A DNA stretch of 64,000 nt from Bacteroides salyersiae WAL 10018 = DSM 18765 = JCM 12988 (GCF_000381365.1 NZ_KB905466.1:1300693-1364692), one strand, 5' to 3'. Counted from the stretch's first letter, positions 53,309 through 63,213 are shown. Numbers and translations: made by a program. The notes: generated by a model not told the origin, from the sequence alone.

Positions 53309-54295
53309 TTATTTTCGTTGTCTATTGGTAAGCGACAAAGCCGCCAAACCATATATTCCCAACAAAGCTACTAAAAAGGTTTGAATTCCGTGTACAATCA
53401 AGGCAAATATTCCGGCATCCACCACATTTACTCCATAAAGCACCATCATGGAAATAACGGCAAAGTGCCACGGTCCCGCACCATTAGGAGTGGGGACAAC
53501 AACAGCGAACGTACCGGCAGCAAACATGACTAACGCTGCCATAGCACCTAAATGCTCGGTAAATCCGAAACAATAGAATGTAATGTAAAAATGCAGGAAA
53601 TAGCACAACCAGATAAGAACAGTATATAAAACAAACAGAGGAATATTCTTCACATTTTTCAAAGACATCACTCCTTCGTACACATTAAAAACAATTCCTT
53701 TCACCTTTTCGAAAAAAGACAATGCCCGCATTAAATAATAAAGAAGAGCAATAACACCGATAATACAAAACAACATAATATAAAACCATACGGATGTCAA
53801 CAAATGCACAATAGACGGAATCTTTGTTCCGGTCTCTTTAAAAAAGGAAAGAAACACAGGCATTTGCAACAAAAAAGTAGTCCCCGTAATAAATACCATA
53901 CATACGACATCGACCAAACGCTCCGTAACTACCGTACCCAAAGATTTTGTAAAAGAAATATCATCGTATTTGGCCAATACTCCACAACGGGAGATTTCTC
54001 CGACACGAGGCAACACAAGATTGGCGGCATAAGAGACAAAGATCGCATTGACACAATCACCGGTTTTCGGAAAAGCCCCCAACGGCTCCAAAGTCATTTT
54101 CCAGCGCCAACCACGAATAATATGGCTGAACACTCCGAATGCTAACGAAAAGAGCATCCACCACCAGTTTACACCATGCAACAATACATAGCCTGCTTTC
54201 GCAAAATCAAAGTCACGATAGACCCAAAACAGGATAAAGCCTCCCAAAACCAATGGTAAAATAAGTTTCAGAGTCTTTTTTATTAGTTTATTCAT
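53309..54295 (-). CDS. flippase-like integral membrane protein (YbhN/MprF-like)
   Basis: The 328-residue protein belongs to the lysylphosphatidylglycerol synthase transmembrane/YbhN family, with eight to nine helices and no synthase domain. Typical motifs are FAFGVFSHIIRGWRWKMTLEPLG-like (AFGVFSHIIRGWRW), ANLVLPRVGEISRCGVLAKYD, LGTVVTERLVDVVCMVF, and VPTPNGAGPWHFAVI. Relatives move lipids or lipid-linked precursors. It leads the pepD unit. A -7 box TACTTTTG lies at 54342-54349. Confidence 0.85.
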   Translation of the reverse strand: MNKLIKKTLKLILPLVLGGFILFWVYRDFDFAKAGYVLLHGVNWWWMLFSLAFGVFSHIIRGWRWKMTLEPLGAFPKTGDCVNAIFVSYAANLVLPRVGEISRCGVLAKYDDISFTKSLGTVVTERLVDVVCMVFITGTTFLLQMPVFLSFFKETGTKIPSIVHLLTSVWFYIMLFCIIGVIALLYYLMRALSFFEKVKGIVFNVYEGVMSLKNVKNIPLFVLYTVLIWLCYFLHFYITFYCFGFTEHLGAMAALVMFAAGTFAVVVPTPNGAGPWHFAVISMMVLYGVNVVDAGIFALIVHGIQTFLVALLGIYGLAALSLTNRQRK

Positions 54296-54326
54296 TCTTA
54301 ATTCTTAATTCTTCAAGTAAAAGAAT

Positions 54327-54334
54327 TACCTTTG
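54327..54334 (+). promoter_or_regulatory. Bacteroides -7 box (TACCTTTG) for ksgA
   Basis: TACCTTTG lies 31 bp before the ksgA ATG. Facing it, the minus-strand TACTTTTG at 54342-54349 would serve the flippase-like gene, so the two promoters overlap. Confidence 0.5.
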
Positions 54335-54365
54335 TCGACTGCAAAAGTAACCATTTAGTTGATAA

Positions 54366-55160
54366 ATGAAATTAGTAAAGCCTAAAAAGTTTCTCGGACA
54401 GCACTTCCTGAAAGATCTCAAAGTAGCACAGGACATTGCCGATACAGTTGATATGTTTCCAGCGCTTCCTATCTTAGAGGTCGGTCCGGGAATGGGGGTA
54501 CTTACCCAATTTCTTGTGAAGAAAGGGCGCCCGGTAAAAGTGGTTGAGGTAGATTACGAATCAGTGGCTTATCTTCGTGAGGCTTATCCGTCTTTGGAAG
54601 ACTGCATCATAGAAGACGATTTTCTGAAAATGAACCTGCATCGCGTATTCAACGGAGAGCCATTTGTACTGACAGGAAATTATCCCTACAACATATCCAG
54701 CCAGATATTTTTCAAAATGTTGGAAAACAAGGAACTGATACCTTGCTGTACCGGTATGATCCAGAAAGAAGTGGCCGAACGCATAGCCGCAGGTCCCGGA
54801 AGCAAGACTTACGGCATCCTCAGTGTATTGATACAGGCCTGGTATCATGTTGAATACCTTTTTACGGTCAGCGAGCACGTATTCAATCCGCCACCTAAGG
54901 TAAAAAGTGCCGTAATACGCATGACACGTAATGAAACCATCGAGTTAGGCTGCAATGAAAAACTTTTCAAACAGGTAGTAAAAACCACCTTTAACCAACG
55001 CCGAAAAACATTGCGCAATTCCATCAAACCGATTTTAGGTAAAGAATGTCCATTGACGGAAGATGCATTATTTAATAAACGTCCGGAACAATTATCCGTG
55101 CAAGAATTCATTAACCTGACAAACAGTGTGGAAAAGGCACTGAAAACAATGGATCGTTAA
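54366..55160 (+). CDS. ksgA: 16S rRNA dimethyladenosine transferase
   Basis: The 264-residue SAM-dependent enzyme dimethylates two adenosines in helix 45 of 16S rRNA and works as a late check in 30S assembly. Motifs: N-terminal KKFLGQHFLKD, SAM motif I LEVGPGMGVLTQFL, acidic VVEVDYESVAYL, DDFLKMN, the catalytic TGNYPYNISSQI, and the C-terminal FNQRRKTLRNSI. It is divergent from the flippase-like gene and 65 bp before mgtE. Confidence 0.96.
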   Translation: MKLVKPKKFLGQHFLKDLKVAQDIADTVDMFPALPILEVGPGMGVLTQFLVKKGRPVKVVEVDYESVAYLREAYPSLEDCIIEDDFLKMNLHRVFNGEPFVLTGNYPYNISSQIFFKMLENKELIPCCTGMIQKEVAERIAAGPGSKTYGILSVLIQAWYHVEYLFTVSEHVFNPPPKVKSAVIRMTRNETIELGCNEKLFKQVVKTTFNQRRKTLRNSIKPILGKECPLTEDALFNKRPEQLSVQEFINLTNSVEKALKTMDR

Positions 55161-55225
55161 GAAGAGAATTAAATTACAATAGTTTTCGATCGTAAATTGT
55201 AAATCATAAAATTAGAGATGCAATT

Positions 55226-56572
55226 ATGGAGATGAACGAGGAATACATAGACAACGTCAAACAACTTATCGAACTGAAAGATGCCGATAAAGTAAAAGAG
55301 CTTCTTGTTGACCTGCACCCGGCCGACATAGCAGAGTTGTGTAATGACCTCAACGCAGAAGAAGCCCGTTTTGTCTACCGGTTGCTCGATAATGAAACAG
55401 CCGCTGACGTACTGGTAGAAATGGATGAGGATGTTCGTAAAGAATTCCTTGAGATTCTACCTTCGGAAACCATAGCCAAACGATTCGTCGATTATATGGA
55501 TACGGACGATGCCGTAGACCTGATGCGCGAACTCGACGAAGAAAAGCAGGAAGAGGTTCTTTCGCACATTGAAGATATAGAACAGGCCGGCGATATCGTA
55601 GACCTTTTGAAATACGATGAAGATACGGCCGGTGGGTTGATGGGTACGGAAATGGTACTCGTCAATGAGAACTGGAGTATGCCGGAATGCTTGAAAGAGA
55701 TGCGCCAACAAGCCGAAGAATTGGATGAAATCTATTATGTATATGTAATAGATGACGACGAACGGTTACGCGGTATCTTTCCCTTAAAAAAAATGATCAC
55801 CTCTCCTTCTGTGTCGAAAGTAAAACACGTGATGCAGAAAGACCCGATCTCCGTACACGTAGATACTCCCCTTGATGAGGTTGCTCAGATTATTGAGAAA
55901 TATGACCTTGTTGCTATCCCCGTACTGGACAGTATAGGACGTCTCGTCGGACAAATCACCGTTGACGACGTGATGGACGAAGTCCGCGAGCAGTCGGAAC
56001 GAGACTATCAATTGGCTTCCGGTCTTTCGCAAGATGTAGAAACCGACGATAATGTCTTTCGTCAAACGACGGCGCGTCTTCCGTGGTTAATCATCGGCAT
56101 GCTGGGAGGAATTGGCAATTCAATGATATTAGGCAATTTCGATGCGACTTTTGCAGCACACCCGGAGATGGCTCTCTACATCCCGCTTATCGGCGGTACG
56201 GGAGGAAACGTAGGAACACAATCTTCCGCGCTCATCGTGCAAGGATTGGCCAACAGTTCGCTCGATTCCAAAAATACCCTTAAACAAGTGGCTAAAGAGG
56301 CAGTGGTAGCATTAATCAATGCGACCATCATCTCTTTATTAGTGTACACGTATAACTTCATCCGCTTTGGCGCCATGGCAACCGTGACCTATTCTGTATC
56401 CATCAGTTTGTTTGCAGTAGTCATGTTTGCTTCTATTTTCGGCACATTAGTCCCGATGACTCTTGAAAGGCTGAAAATAGACCCGGCAATCGCCACAGGA
56501 CCATTTATTGCCATCACGAATGACATCATCGGCATGATGCTTTATATGGGAATCACTGTTTTATTGTCCTAA
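55226..56572 (+). CDS. mgtE: magnesium transporter MgtE
   Basis: The 448-residue protein has the MgtE N domain (about 10-125; LHPADIAELCNDLNAEEARFVYRLL, in pieces), two CBS domains (about 130-255; MQKDPISVHVDTPLDEVA, GQITVDDVMDEV) that sense cytosolic Mg, and a five-helix pore domain (about 280-448; GGTGGNVGTQSSALIVQGLA with the pore GNxGxQ, and TNDIIGMMLYMGI). It imports Mg2+. The first of two close ATGs (55226, 55232) is given. Confidence 0.94.
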   Translation: MEMNEEYIDNVKQLIELKDADKVKELLVDLHPADIAELCNDLNAEEARFVYRLLDNETAADVLVEMDEDVRKEFLEILPSETIAKRFVDYMDTDDAVDLMRELDEEKQEEVLSHIEDIEQAGDIVDLLKYDEDTAGGLMGTEMVLVNENWSMPECLKEMRQQAEELDEIYYVYVIDDDERLRGIFPLKKMITSPSVSKVKHVMQKDPISVHVDTPLDEVAQIIEKYDLVAIPVLDSIGRLVGQITVDDVMDEVREQSERDYQLASGLSQDVETDDNVFRQTTARLPWLIIGMLGGIGNSMILGNFDATFAAHPEMALYIPLIGGTGGNVGTQSSALIVQGLANSSLDSKNTLKQVAKEAVVALINATIISLLVYTYNFIRFGAMATVTYSVSISLFAVVMFASIFGTLVPMTLERLKIDPAIATGPFIAITNDIIGMMLYMGITVLLS

Positions 56573-56691
56573 ATAGAAAATAAATGAAAAAAAATCAGGC
56601 AAAAAAGTATGAAGTAATCGTTTTATTTCATTAATTTGTGACCTAATGTAATAAAAGGACTTAAATCCTAATTTCCTAAAACGAATATACA

Positions 56692-58545
56692 ATGATGGAC
56701 TCTCATGACACTAACCAACCTTTGAATCAAGGGGAGTTAGAAGAAGAAAAGAAAACAGTTGAGGTTTCCGAAGCAATAACAGAAACTCCGACTGAAGAAG
56801 CAAATGCTGAAGAACAAGTTGAAACTACATCTCGTCTGACCACCAAAGAGGAAGTGCTTGCGAGAATGAAAGAGCTTGCCTTGAATGCAGAAAGTGCCGG
56901 TAAGCAAGAATTGGACAGCTTGAAACAAAGCTTTTACAAATTTCATAATGCTGAATTGGAAGCAGCTAAAAAACAATTCATTGACAATGGCGGCTCCGAA
57001 GAAGACTACGCACCACAAAGCGATGCGATAGAAGAAGAGTTCAAAAATGTAATGGCCATTATCAAGGAAAAGAGAAGCGCACAAATGGCCGAGTTGGAAA
57101 GACAAAAAGAAGAAAATCTGCAAATCAAACTTTCAATCATTGAAGAACTGAAAGAATTGGTGGAATCACCTGATGACGCCAACAAATCATATACAGAATT
57201 CAAGAAGCTTCAACAACAATGGAACGAAACGAAACTGATTCCGCAAGCTAAAGTCAACGAACTTTGGAAAAGTTACCAGTTGTATGTAGAAAAGTTCTAT
57301 GACATATTGAAGCTAAACAACGAATTCCGCGAATATGACTTCAAAAAGAATCTTGAAATAAAAAATCGTCTTTGCGAAGCAGCCGAAAAATTGGCCGATG
57401 AAGAAGATGTCATATCCGCTTTCCATCAACTGCAAAAGTTGCATCAGGAATTCCGTGATACGGGTCCGGTTGCCAAAGAATTGCGTGATGAGGTTTGGAA
57501 TCGTTTTAAAGCAGCATCCACAGTCGTCAATCGTCGCCACCAGCAGCACTTTGAGGCGTTGAAAGAAGCGGAACAACATAATCTTGATCAAAAAACAGTG
57601 ATTTGCGAGATTGTAGAATCAATAGAATATGATGAACTGAAAACATTCTCCGCGTGGGAAAACAAAACCCAGGAAGTTATTGCCCTGCAAACCAAGTGGA
57701 AAACAATCGGTTTTGCCCCGCAAAAGATGAATGTAAAAATATTCGAGCGTTTCCGTCACGCTTGTGATGATTTCTTCAAGAAAAAAGGAGAATTCTTCAA
57801 AACTTTGAAAGAAGGTATGAATGAAAATCTGGAAAAGAAAAAGGCTCTTTGTGAAAAGGCAGAAAGCTTAAAAGAAAGTACAGATTGGAAAGCAACCGCC
57901 GATACGCTGACCAAACTCCAAAAAGAATGGAAAACAATCGGCCCGGTTCCCAAAAAACATTCGGATACCATATGGAAACGTTTTATTTCAGCTTGTGATT
58001 ATTTCTTTGAACAAAAAAATAAAGCCACTTCTTCACAACGTTCGGTTGAACTGGAAAACATGGAGAAGAAAAAAGAAATTATCACCCGGTTAAGCGCTAT
58101 CGACGAGTCCATAGATACGGAAGAAGCGAGCAAACAAGTTCGTGAACTGATGAAAGAATGGGGTACAATAGGTCATGTTCCATTTAAAGAGAAAGACAAA
58201 TTGTATAAGCAATACCATAGCTTAGTCGACCAATTGTTTGAACGTTTCAATATCAGTGCGTCCAACAGAAAACTCAGTAACTTTAAGTCAAACATCAGTA
58301 ACATTCAGAGTGGAGGTTCACAAACTTTATACAGAGAACGTGAAAAGCTTGTTCGTGCTTATGAGAACATGAAGAGCGAACTCCAGACTTATGAGAACAA
58401 CCTTGGCTTTTTAACTTCTGCATCTAAGAAAGGAAACAGTCTGCTTACGGAACTCAACCGAAAGGTAGAGAAACTAAAAGCCGACTTGGAATTGGTTCTG
58501 CAGAAAATAAAAGTAATCGACGAGTCGATTAAAGAAGAAGAGTAA
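56692..58545 (+). CDS. DUF349 repeat protein
   Basis: The 617-residue cytoplasmic, charged, coiled-coil-rich protein has four to five DUF349 repeats (from about 150 to 540). Each repeat has a signature such as LQQQWNETKLIPQAKVNELWKSY, LHQEFRDTGPVAKELRDEVWNRF, LQTKWKTIGFAPQ, LQKEWKTIGPVPKKHSDTIWKRF and MKEWGTIGHVPFKEKDKLY (each here abbreviated in memory of the repeat). The first 60 residues are acidic and low-complexity. Function is unknown; such proteins are conserved in Bacteroidota. It ends before a repeat and terminator. Confidence 0.85.
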   Translation: MMDSHDTNQPLNQGELEEEKKTVEVSEAITETPTEEANAEEQVETTSRLTTKEEVLARMKELALNAESAGKQELDSLKQSFYKFHNAELEAAKKQFIDNGGSEEDYAPQSDAIEEEFKNVMAIIKEKRSAQMAELERQKEENLQIKLSIIEELKELVESPDDANKSYTEFKKLQQQWNETKLIPQAKVNELWKSYQLYVEKFYDILKLNNEFREYDFKKNLEIKNRLCEAAEKLADEEDVISAFHQLQKLHQEFRDTGPVAKELRDEVWNRFKAASTVVNRRHQQHFEALKEAEQHNLDQKTVICEIVESIEYDELKTFSAWENKTQEVIALQTKWKTIGFAPQKMNVKIFERFRHACDDFFKKKGEFFKTLKEGMNENLEKKKALCEKAESLKESTDWKATADTLTKLQKEWKTIGPVPKKHSDTIWKRFISACDYFFEQKNKATSSQRSVELENMEKKKEIITRLSAIDESIDTEEASKQVRELMKEWGTIGHVPFKEKDKLYKQYHSLVDQLFERFNISASNRKLSNFKSNISNIQSGGSQTLYREREKLVRAYENMKSELQTYENNLGFLTSASKKGNSLLTELNRKVEKLKADLELVLQKIKVIDESIKEEE

Positions 58546-58553
58546 CGATTTAA

Positions 58554-58617
58554 TAATGTGTCAATATGCCAATGTCATGCGGTACACGGTGCAACCAATT
58601 GGTATATTGACACATTA
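58554..58617. repeat. inverted repeat of the GCCAAT family after the DUF349 gene
   Basis: TAATGTGTCAATATGCCAAT (58554-58573) pairs with 58598-58617 with one mismatch. The core contains CATGCGG, as in the 2.6 and 30.6 kb copies. Confidence 0.8.
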
Positions 58618-58704
58618 ACATATTATCTCAATACCTGCCACCGAAAATGTGGATCACCGAATCGCTGTTATCTCTTTTCGGTTACATTGCTATCGGATAC
58701 AAAG

Positions 58705-58736
58705 AAAGCCGCTAAAAATGCAATTTTAGCGGCTTT
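58705..58736 (+). terminator. rho-independent terminator between DUF349 gene and tRNA-Gln
   Basis: AAAGCCGCTAAAA (58705-58717) pairs perfectly with TTTTAGCGGCTTT (58724-58736), with a 6-nt loop. T-rich ends on both strands allow use from both sides. Confidence 0.9.
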
Positions 58737-58761
58737 TTATCTGTAATTGACTGTAGTGTTG

Positions 58762-58832
58762 TTGGGCTATCTGGACTCGAACCAGAAATGACAGGACCAG
58801 AATCTGTAGTGTTACCATTACACCATAGCCCA
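58762..58832 (-). tRNA. tRNA-Gln (anticodon CTG)
   Basis: The minus strand folds into a cloverleaf: acceptor TGGGCTA/TAGCCCA (with the U1-A72 pair usual for tRNA-Gln), D arm GTGT/ACAC, anticodon loop TTCTGGT with CTG, T arm TCTGG-TTCGAGT-CCAGA. The discriminator is A and CCA is not encoded. The last pair of the anticodon stem is A-C rather than A-U. It reads CAG codons. Confidence 0.92.
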
Positions 58833-58878
58833 ATACTTATTTTTCAACGTCCAACCACTTGTTGTTCGTTTGCGGGTG

Positions 58879-58908
58879 CAAAGATACAAAGAATTTGAGA
58901 ACCGCAAA
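58879..58908 (-). promoter_or_regulatory. Bacteroides promoter of the tRNA-Gln gene
   Basis: On the minus strand TTTG (58905-58908) is followed after 18 bp by TATCTTTG (58879-58886). The tRNA starts about 47 bp later. Apart from this and the rsfS promoter, I see nothing in the gap 58833-59139. Confidence 0.65.
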
Positions 58909-59012
58909 CATTTTCGGCATTTTTTTTGCAAAAATCCTCTATTTCTCCCCTTAAACAAAAAGATACATCCCTAAAAAACACAAAAAAAGAAGAGTTTTAC
59001 GACATAACTTTC

Positions 59013-59040
59013 TTTGATACAAGAATTCAGCGTATATTTG
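59013..59040 (+). promoter_or_regulatory. likely promoter of the rsfS-ftsH-cdsA operon
   Basis: TTTG (59013-59016) and TATATTTG (59033-59040) lie 16 bp apart, shorter than usual. The 5' leader would be about 95 nt. Confidence 0.5.
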
Positions 59041-59139
59041 TAAAATATATCATGTTGGTATGATAAAAAACAAAGAACGAAGTGTTCTTGTTATAAAAAG
59101 AAAAGCAAAAAACATTGACTATTAAATTTCAATTGATAA

Positions 59140-59499
59140 ATGAACGAAACGAAATTATTAATCGAAAAAATTACAGAAGGAATTCAAGAAAAAAAAGGTA
59201 AGAACATAGTGATAGCCGATCTGACTAATATTGACGATACCATATGCAAATATTTTGTAATCTGTCAAGGTAACTCTCCCAGTCAGGTGAGTGCTATTGT
59301 CGATTCAATTAAAGATTCTGCCCGAAAAGGAGCAGATGCTAAACCTTACGGTGTAGACGGACTACGCAATGCAGAATGGGTAGCGATGGACTATTCTGAC
59401 GTATTAGTGCATGTATTCTTACCGGAAATAAGAAACTTCTACAACTTGGAAAATCTCTGGGCTGATGCCAAATTAACAACAATTCCCGACATTGACTAA
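59140..59499 (+). CDS. rsfS: ribosome silencing factor RsfS
   Basis: The 119-residue protein binds uL14 on the large ribosomal subunit and blocks subunit joining when nutrients are low. Typical parts: DLTNIDDTICKYFVICQGNSPSQV, in pieces, then PYGVDGLRNAEWVAMDYSDVLVHVFLPE and the end FYNLENLWADA. It lies 9 bp before ftsH; this gene order is usual in Bacteroidota. Confidence 0.95.
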   Translation: MNETKLLIEKITEGIQEKKGKNIVIADLTNIDDTICKYFVICQGNSPSQVSAIVDSIKDSARKGADAKPYGVDGLRNAEWVAMDYSDVLVHVFLPEIRNFYNLENLWADAKLTTIPDID

Positions 59500-59508
59500 T
59501 TTTTCAAT

Positions 59509-61539
59509 ATGGACGATAACAACAAAAAACCTAATAAAGTGAATATGCCAAAGTTCAATTTGAACTGGATGTATATGATTATTGCTTTGATGCTTTTAGG
59601 ACTATGGTGGAGCAATCAAGGCGGCACTGTAAGTAAACAGGTTCCTTACGACGAATTCCAACAATATGTTCGAGACGGATACGTCAACAAAGTAGTTGGA
59701 TATGACGACAGTTCGGTCGAAGTATATATCAAACCTCAGTTTGTAGGCCAAGTATTCAAACAAGATTCGAATCGTGTTGGAAAGAACCCGATGATTGTAA
59801 CAGAAGCACCAACCCGGGAAAGTCTCGGAAACTTCATTGATGCAGAAAAAAAAGAAGGTCATTTCGACGGTTCTATCAGTTATGATAAAAAGAATAATTT
59901 ATTCAATTCTATTCTGATAAATTTTCTGCCTATCATCTTCCTGATAGCTTTATGGATATTCTTTATGCGCCGAATGAGCGGTGGAGCCGGTGGTGGCGGT
60001 GGCGGTGTTTTCAATGTAGGAAAATCCAAAGCACAACTGTTCGAGAAAGGAAGCGCCATCAAAATTACATTCAAAGACGTAGCCGGGCTTGCCGAAGCCA
60101 AGCAGGAAGTAGAAGAGATTGTAGAATTCTTAAAACAACCACAGAAATACACCGACTTGGGAGGTAAAATTCCTAAAGGAGCATTACTTGTAGGGCCTCC
60201 GGGAACGGGAAAAACATTACTGGCTAAAGCTGTAGCCGGTGAAGCCAATGTACCGTTTTTCTCTCTGGCCGGTTCAGATTTTGTTGAAATGTTTGTAGGT
60301 GTAGGCGCATCACGTGTACGCGACCTTTTCCGCCAAGCAAAAGAGAAAGCCCCTTGTATCATATTTATCGACGAAATTGATGCAGTAGGGCGTGCCCGTG
60401 GGAAAAATCCTGCTATGGGCGGCAATGATGAACGCGAAAACACATTGAACCAGTTGCTGACAGAAATGGACGGTTTCGGTTCCAACAGTGGTGTTATCAT
60501 TCTTGCAGCAACCAACCGGGTAGACGTATTAGATAAAGCACTCTTGCGTGCCGGACGTTTTGACCGCCAAATCCATGTAGATTTACCCGATTTAAATGAG
60601 CGCAAAGAGGTATTCGGCGTACACTTACGGCCTATAAAGATAGACGACACAGTGGATGTAGACTTATTGGCACGCCAAACTCCCGGATTTTCCGGAGCCG
60701 ACATAGCTAATGTTTGCAATGAAGCTGCCTTGATCGCTGCCCGTCACGGTAAGAAGTTTGTAGGCAAACAAGATTTTCTGGATGCCGTAGACCGTATCAT
60801 CGGTGGTTTGGAAAAGAAAACTAAAATAACAACCGAAGCAGAACGTCGGTCAATCGCCTTACACGAAGCCGGTCACGCTTCTATTTCCTGGTTGCTCGAA
60901 TATGCCAACCCATTGATTAAAGTCACAATCGTACCACGCGGTCGCGCATTGGGTGCAGCCTGGTATCTACCGGAAGAGCGCCAAATTACCACAAAGGAAC
61001 AGATGCTTGACGAAATGTGTGCCACGTTGGGAGGACGGGCTGCAGAAGACCTGTTCTTAGGCAGAATATCCACTGGAGCCATGAACGATTTGGAACGGGT
61101 TACCAAACAGGCATACGGTATGATCGCCTATCTGGGAATGAGTGAGAAGTTGCCCAATTTATGCTATTATAACAATGAGGAATATTCTTTCAACCGCCCA
61201 TATAGCGAAAAAACAGCCGAACTGATTGATGAAGAAGTGAAAAAGATGGTAAACGAGCAATATGAACGAGCCAAACGAATCCTTTCCGAACATAAAGAAG
61301 GGCATAACGAATTGGCTCAGTTATTGATCGACAAAGAAGTTATCTTTGCAGAAGATGTCGAACGAATATTCGGTAAACGTCCATGGGCTTCCCGTTCGGA
61401 AGAGATTATGGCTGCCAAAGAGAGCAAAGATGCTGCGGATGCAGAAAAAGCACTTGCTCAAAAAGTAAATGAAGAAGAAAAGAATGAATCAAAACCGGCT
61501 ACTGGCGAATCATCGGCAGAAGTTGAGCCGCAAAACTAA
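59509..61539 (+). CDS. ftsH: ATP-dependent zinc metalloprotease FtsH
   Basis: The 676-residue inner-membrane AAA+ protease degrades damaged membrane proteins and regulators. It has two membrane helices (about 18-36 and 130-152) with a periplasmic domain between them, a glycine-rich linker, the AAA domain with Walker A GPPGTGKT (229-236), Walker [13 protein letters not shown] and the [23 protein letters not shown], and the M41 protease domain with HEAGH (His452, Glu453, His456). The last 40 residues are a charged tail. Confidence 0.97.
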   Translation: MDDNNKKPNKVNMPKFNLNWMYMIIALMLLGLWWSNQGGTVSKQVPYDEFQQYVRDGYVNKVVGYDDSSVEVYIKPQFVGQVFKQDSNRVGKNPMIVTEAPTRESLGNFIDAEKKEGHFDGSISYDKKNNLFNSILINFLPIIFLIALWIFFMRRMSGGAGGGGGGVFNVGKSKAQLFEKGSAIKITFKDVAGLAEAKQEVEEIVEFLKQPQKYTDLGGKIPKGALLVGPPGTGKTLLAKAVAGEANVPFFSLAGSDFVEMFVGVGASRVRDLFRQAKEKAPCIIFIDEIDAVGRARGKNPAMGGNDERENTLNQLLTEMDGFGSNSGVIILAATNRVDVLDKALLRAGRFDRQIHVDLPDLNERKEVFGVHLRPIKIDDTVDVDLLARQTPGFSGADIANVCNEAALIAARHGKKFVGKQDFLDAVDRIIGGLEKKTKITTEAERRSIALHEAGHASISWLLEYANPLIKVTIVPRGRALGAAWYLPEERQITTKEQMLDEMCATLGGRAAEDLFLGRISTGAMNDLERVTKQAYGMIAYLGMSEKLPNLCYYNNEEYSFNRPYSEKTAELIDEEVKKMVNEQYERAKRILSEHKEGHNELAQLLIDKEVIFAEDVERIFGKRPWASRSEEIMAAKESKDAADAEKALAQKVNEEEKNESKPATGESSAEVEPQN

Positions 61540-61551
61540 AATCGAAGTACT

Positions 61552-62391
61552 TTGAAAAGCAACTTTTTACAGAGAGCAATTACCGGCATACTGTTCGTTG
61601 GGGTATTGGTAGGGTGTATACTCTACGATCCATGGACTTTCAGTGCGCTCTTCGTCGTGATCAACGCCTTGACAATACGTGAATTCGGGCACTTGATCAA
61701 TCAGGTTGAAGGGGTGAGTATCAATAAGAATATCACTATGCTGGCCGGAGTCTACCTATACATGGCGGTCATGGCATTTTGTACCAACCTGTCCGGTTCT
61801 AAGATTTTCCTTCCCTATTTGCTTTTAATCATGTATTTGATGATTAGCGAATTATATCTAAAGAAAGAAAATCCGGTAATGAATTGGGCTTATTCCATGC
61901 TAAGCCAACTTTATATCGCCTTACCTTTCGCCATGTTGAATGTACTTTCATTTCACACCAGTCCAATGGATACAAGTGTCAGTTATAACCCGATACTTCC
62001 ATTGTCGGTCTTTGTTTTTATATGGCTAAGTGATACAGGCGCTTATTGTGTGGGATCCTTAATCGGCAGACATCGTCTTTTCGAGCGTATCTCTCCTAAA
62101 AAGTCATGGGAAGGTTCTATTGGGGGAGGCATAGTAGCGATCGGTTCTTCTTTCATATTCGCTCACTATTTTCCTATTATGAATATGGCAGAATGGGCCG
62201 GGTTAGCACTGATTGTTGTCATTTTCGGAACATGGGGCGATCTTACCGAATCTTTGCTGAAACGTCAACTTCATATTAAAGATTCGGGAGCTATTCTGCC
62301 GGGACACGGTGGCATGCTCGACCGCTTCGACAGTGCACTAATGGCTATTCCGGCAGCAGTAGTCTATCTGTATGCATTGACATGGATTTAA
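61552..62391 (+). CDS. cdsA: phosphatidate cytidylyltransferase
   Basis: The 279-residue membrane enzyme makes CDP-diacylglycerol from phosphatidate and CTP for phospholipid synthesis. It has about eight helices and the C-terminal family signature: FIWLSDTGAYCVGSLIGRHRLFERISPKKSWEGSIGG in pieces, then FGTWGDLTESLLKRQLHIKDSG and LPGHGGMLDRFDS. The frame starts with TTG (61552) 12 bp after ftsH; no ATG gives a full N-terminus, so the TTG is probably the true start. Confidence 0.95.
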   Translation: MKSNFLQRAITGILFVGVLVGCILYDPWTFSALFVVINALTIREFGHLINQVEGVSINKNITMLAGVYLYMAVMAFCTNLSGSKIFLPYLLLIMYLMISELYLKKENPVMNWAYSMLSQLYIALPFAMLNVLSFHTSPMDTSVSYNPILPLSVFVFIWLSDTGAYCVGSLIGRHRLFERISPKKSWEGSIGGGIVAIGSSFIFAHYFPIMNMAEWAGLALIVVIFGTWGDLTESLLKRQLHIKDSGAILPGHGGMLDRFDSALMAIPAAVVYLYALTWI

Positions 62392-62409
62392 TTTAATAAA
62401 ATTATAAAG

Positions 62410-62447
62410 AAACGGGCCTATCTCCAACAGCAAAGACAGGCCCGTTT
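62410..62447. terminator. bidirectional terminator between cdsA and the NigD-like gene
   Basis: AAACGGGCCT (62410-62419) pairs with AGGCCCGTTT (62438-62447), with an 18-nt loop. The gap lies between convergent genes. Confidence 0.85.
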
Positions 62448-62469
62448 TAGTTGAAAGACACATAAGATT

Positions 62470-63213
62470 TTATTTCACCTTATCGGCTTCCAGCTCACTA
62501 TAATCTAAATTCAATACAGCTTCCGGCACTGACATCGTTTCTTTTATATTAAATGTAATTTCCACTTCATCATTCACTGCAGAGTTCAGTTTTAGTTTCA
62601 ATCCTTTCTTTCCCTCAAAATCAACAGAATTCAAATTAAACGAAACAGCTTCATCTCCCCATCTTCCGGAAAGATCGCCATAGGTATTATAACGGAATTC
62701 AAGATGAACATAATCATCCTCTTCGGGCACCTCCAATGTATTATGCACTAAACTCACGAGATGAGGCGTATATACAGGTTTGTCCTGCCTGAATACAACA
62801 TTCAGATAACCATTGGCAATCCATATCCTATCTTTAAAAATAGTTACCGGATCATTTCCTATTTCTTCCTCGTTTTCAGCTGTCAAAGTTTCTACCTGTT
62901 TCGTTAAAATAGGAAAAACATTCTCTACCTTGACAGCCAAATCATAGTTATCAAAATTATCATATAAAGGATTAAAAAGAACAGCCAATCTTTGACCATC
63001 CACAGGCCTGAAACCATAAACATTGCTGGCTGCCGGCCAAAGCGTCCCATAATAATCAGAATCTAAATAATAAGTATTACCACTCAAAACACGAACTGTA
63101 GCCCAGCTACCACCAAACTGCCCGATAGAATATCCATCATTGTCGTCACACGATTGTAATGCCGGCATCAGCAGAAACAACATTGCTACTAAAAAACAAC
63201 TTAACTTTTTCAT
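62470..63213 (-). CDS. NigD-like lipoprotein
   Basis: The 247-residue protein has a lipoprotein signal (MPALQSCDDNDGY, Cys at about 22) followed by acidic residues, a pattern linked to surface export. The mature part is beta-rich: GQFGGSWATVRVLSGNTYYL, IWIANGYLNVVFRQDKPVYTPHLVSLVHN in pieces, HLEFRYNTYGDLSGRWGDEAVSFNL. This pattern matches NigD-like proteins, which are common in Bacteroides and often of unknown role. It is a single-gene unit. Confidence 0.82.
   Translation of the reverse strand: MKKLSCFLVAMLFLLMPALQSCDDNDGYSIGQFGGSWATVRVLSGNTYYLDSDYYGTLWPAASNVYGFRPVDGQRLAVLFNPLYDNFDNYDLAVKVENVFPILTKQVETLTAENEEEIGNDPVTIFKDRIWIANGYLNVVFRQDKPVYTPHLVSLVHNTLEVPEEDDYVHLEFRYNTYGDLSGRWGDEAVSFNLNSVDFEGKKGLKLKLNSAVNDEVEITFNIKETMSVPEAVLNLDYSELEADKVK

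Noticed and set aside
59880..60719. 279-residue minus-strand frame inside ftsH
   Set aside because: Antisense shadow of a highly conserved gene, with a Pro/Ser-rich composition and no start signal.
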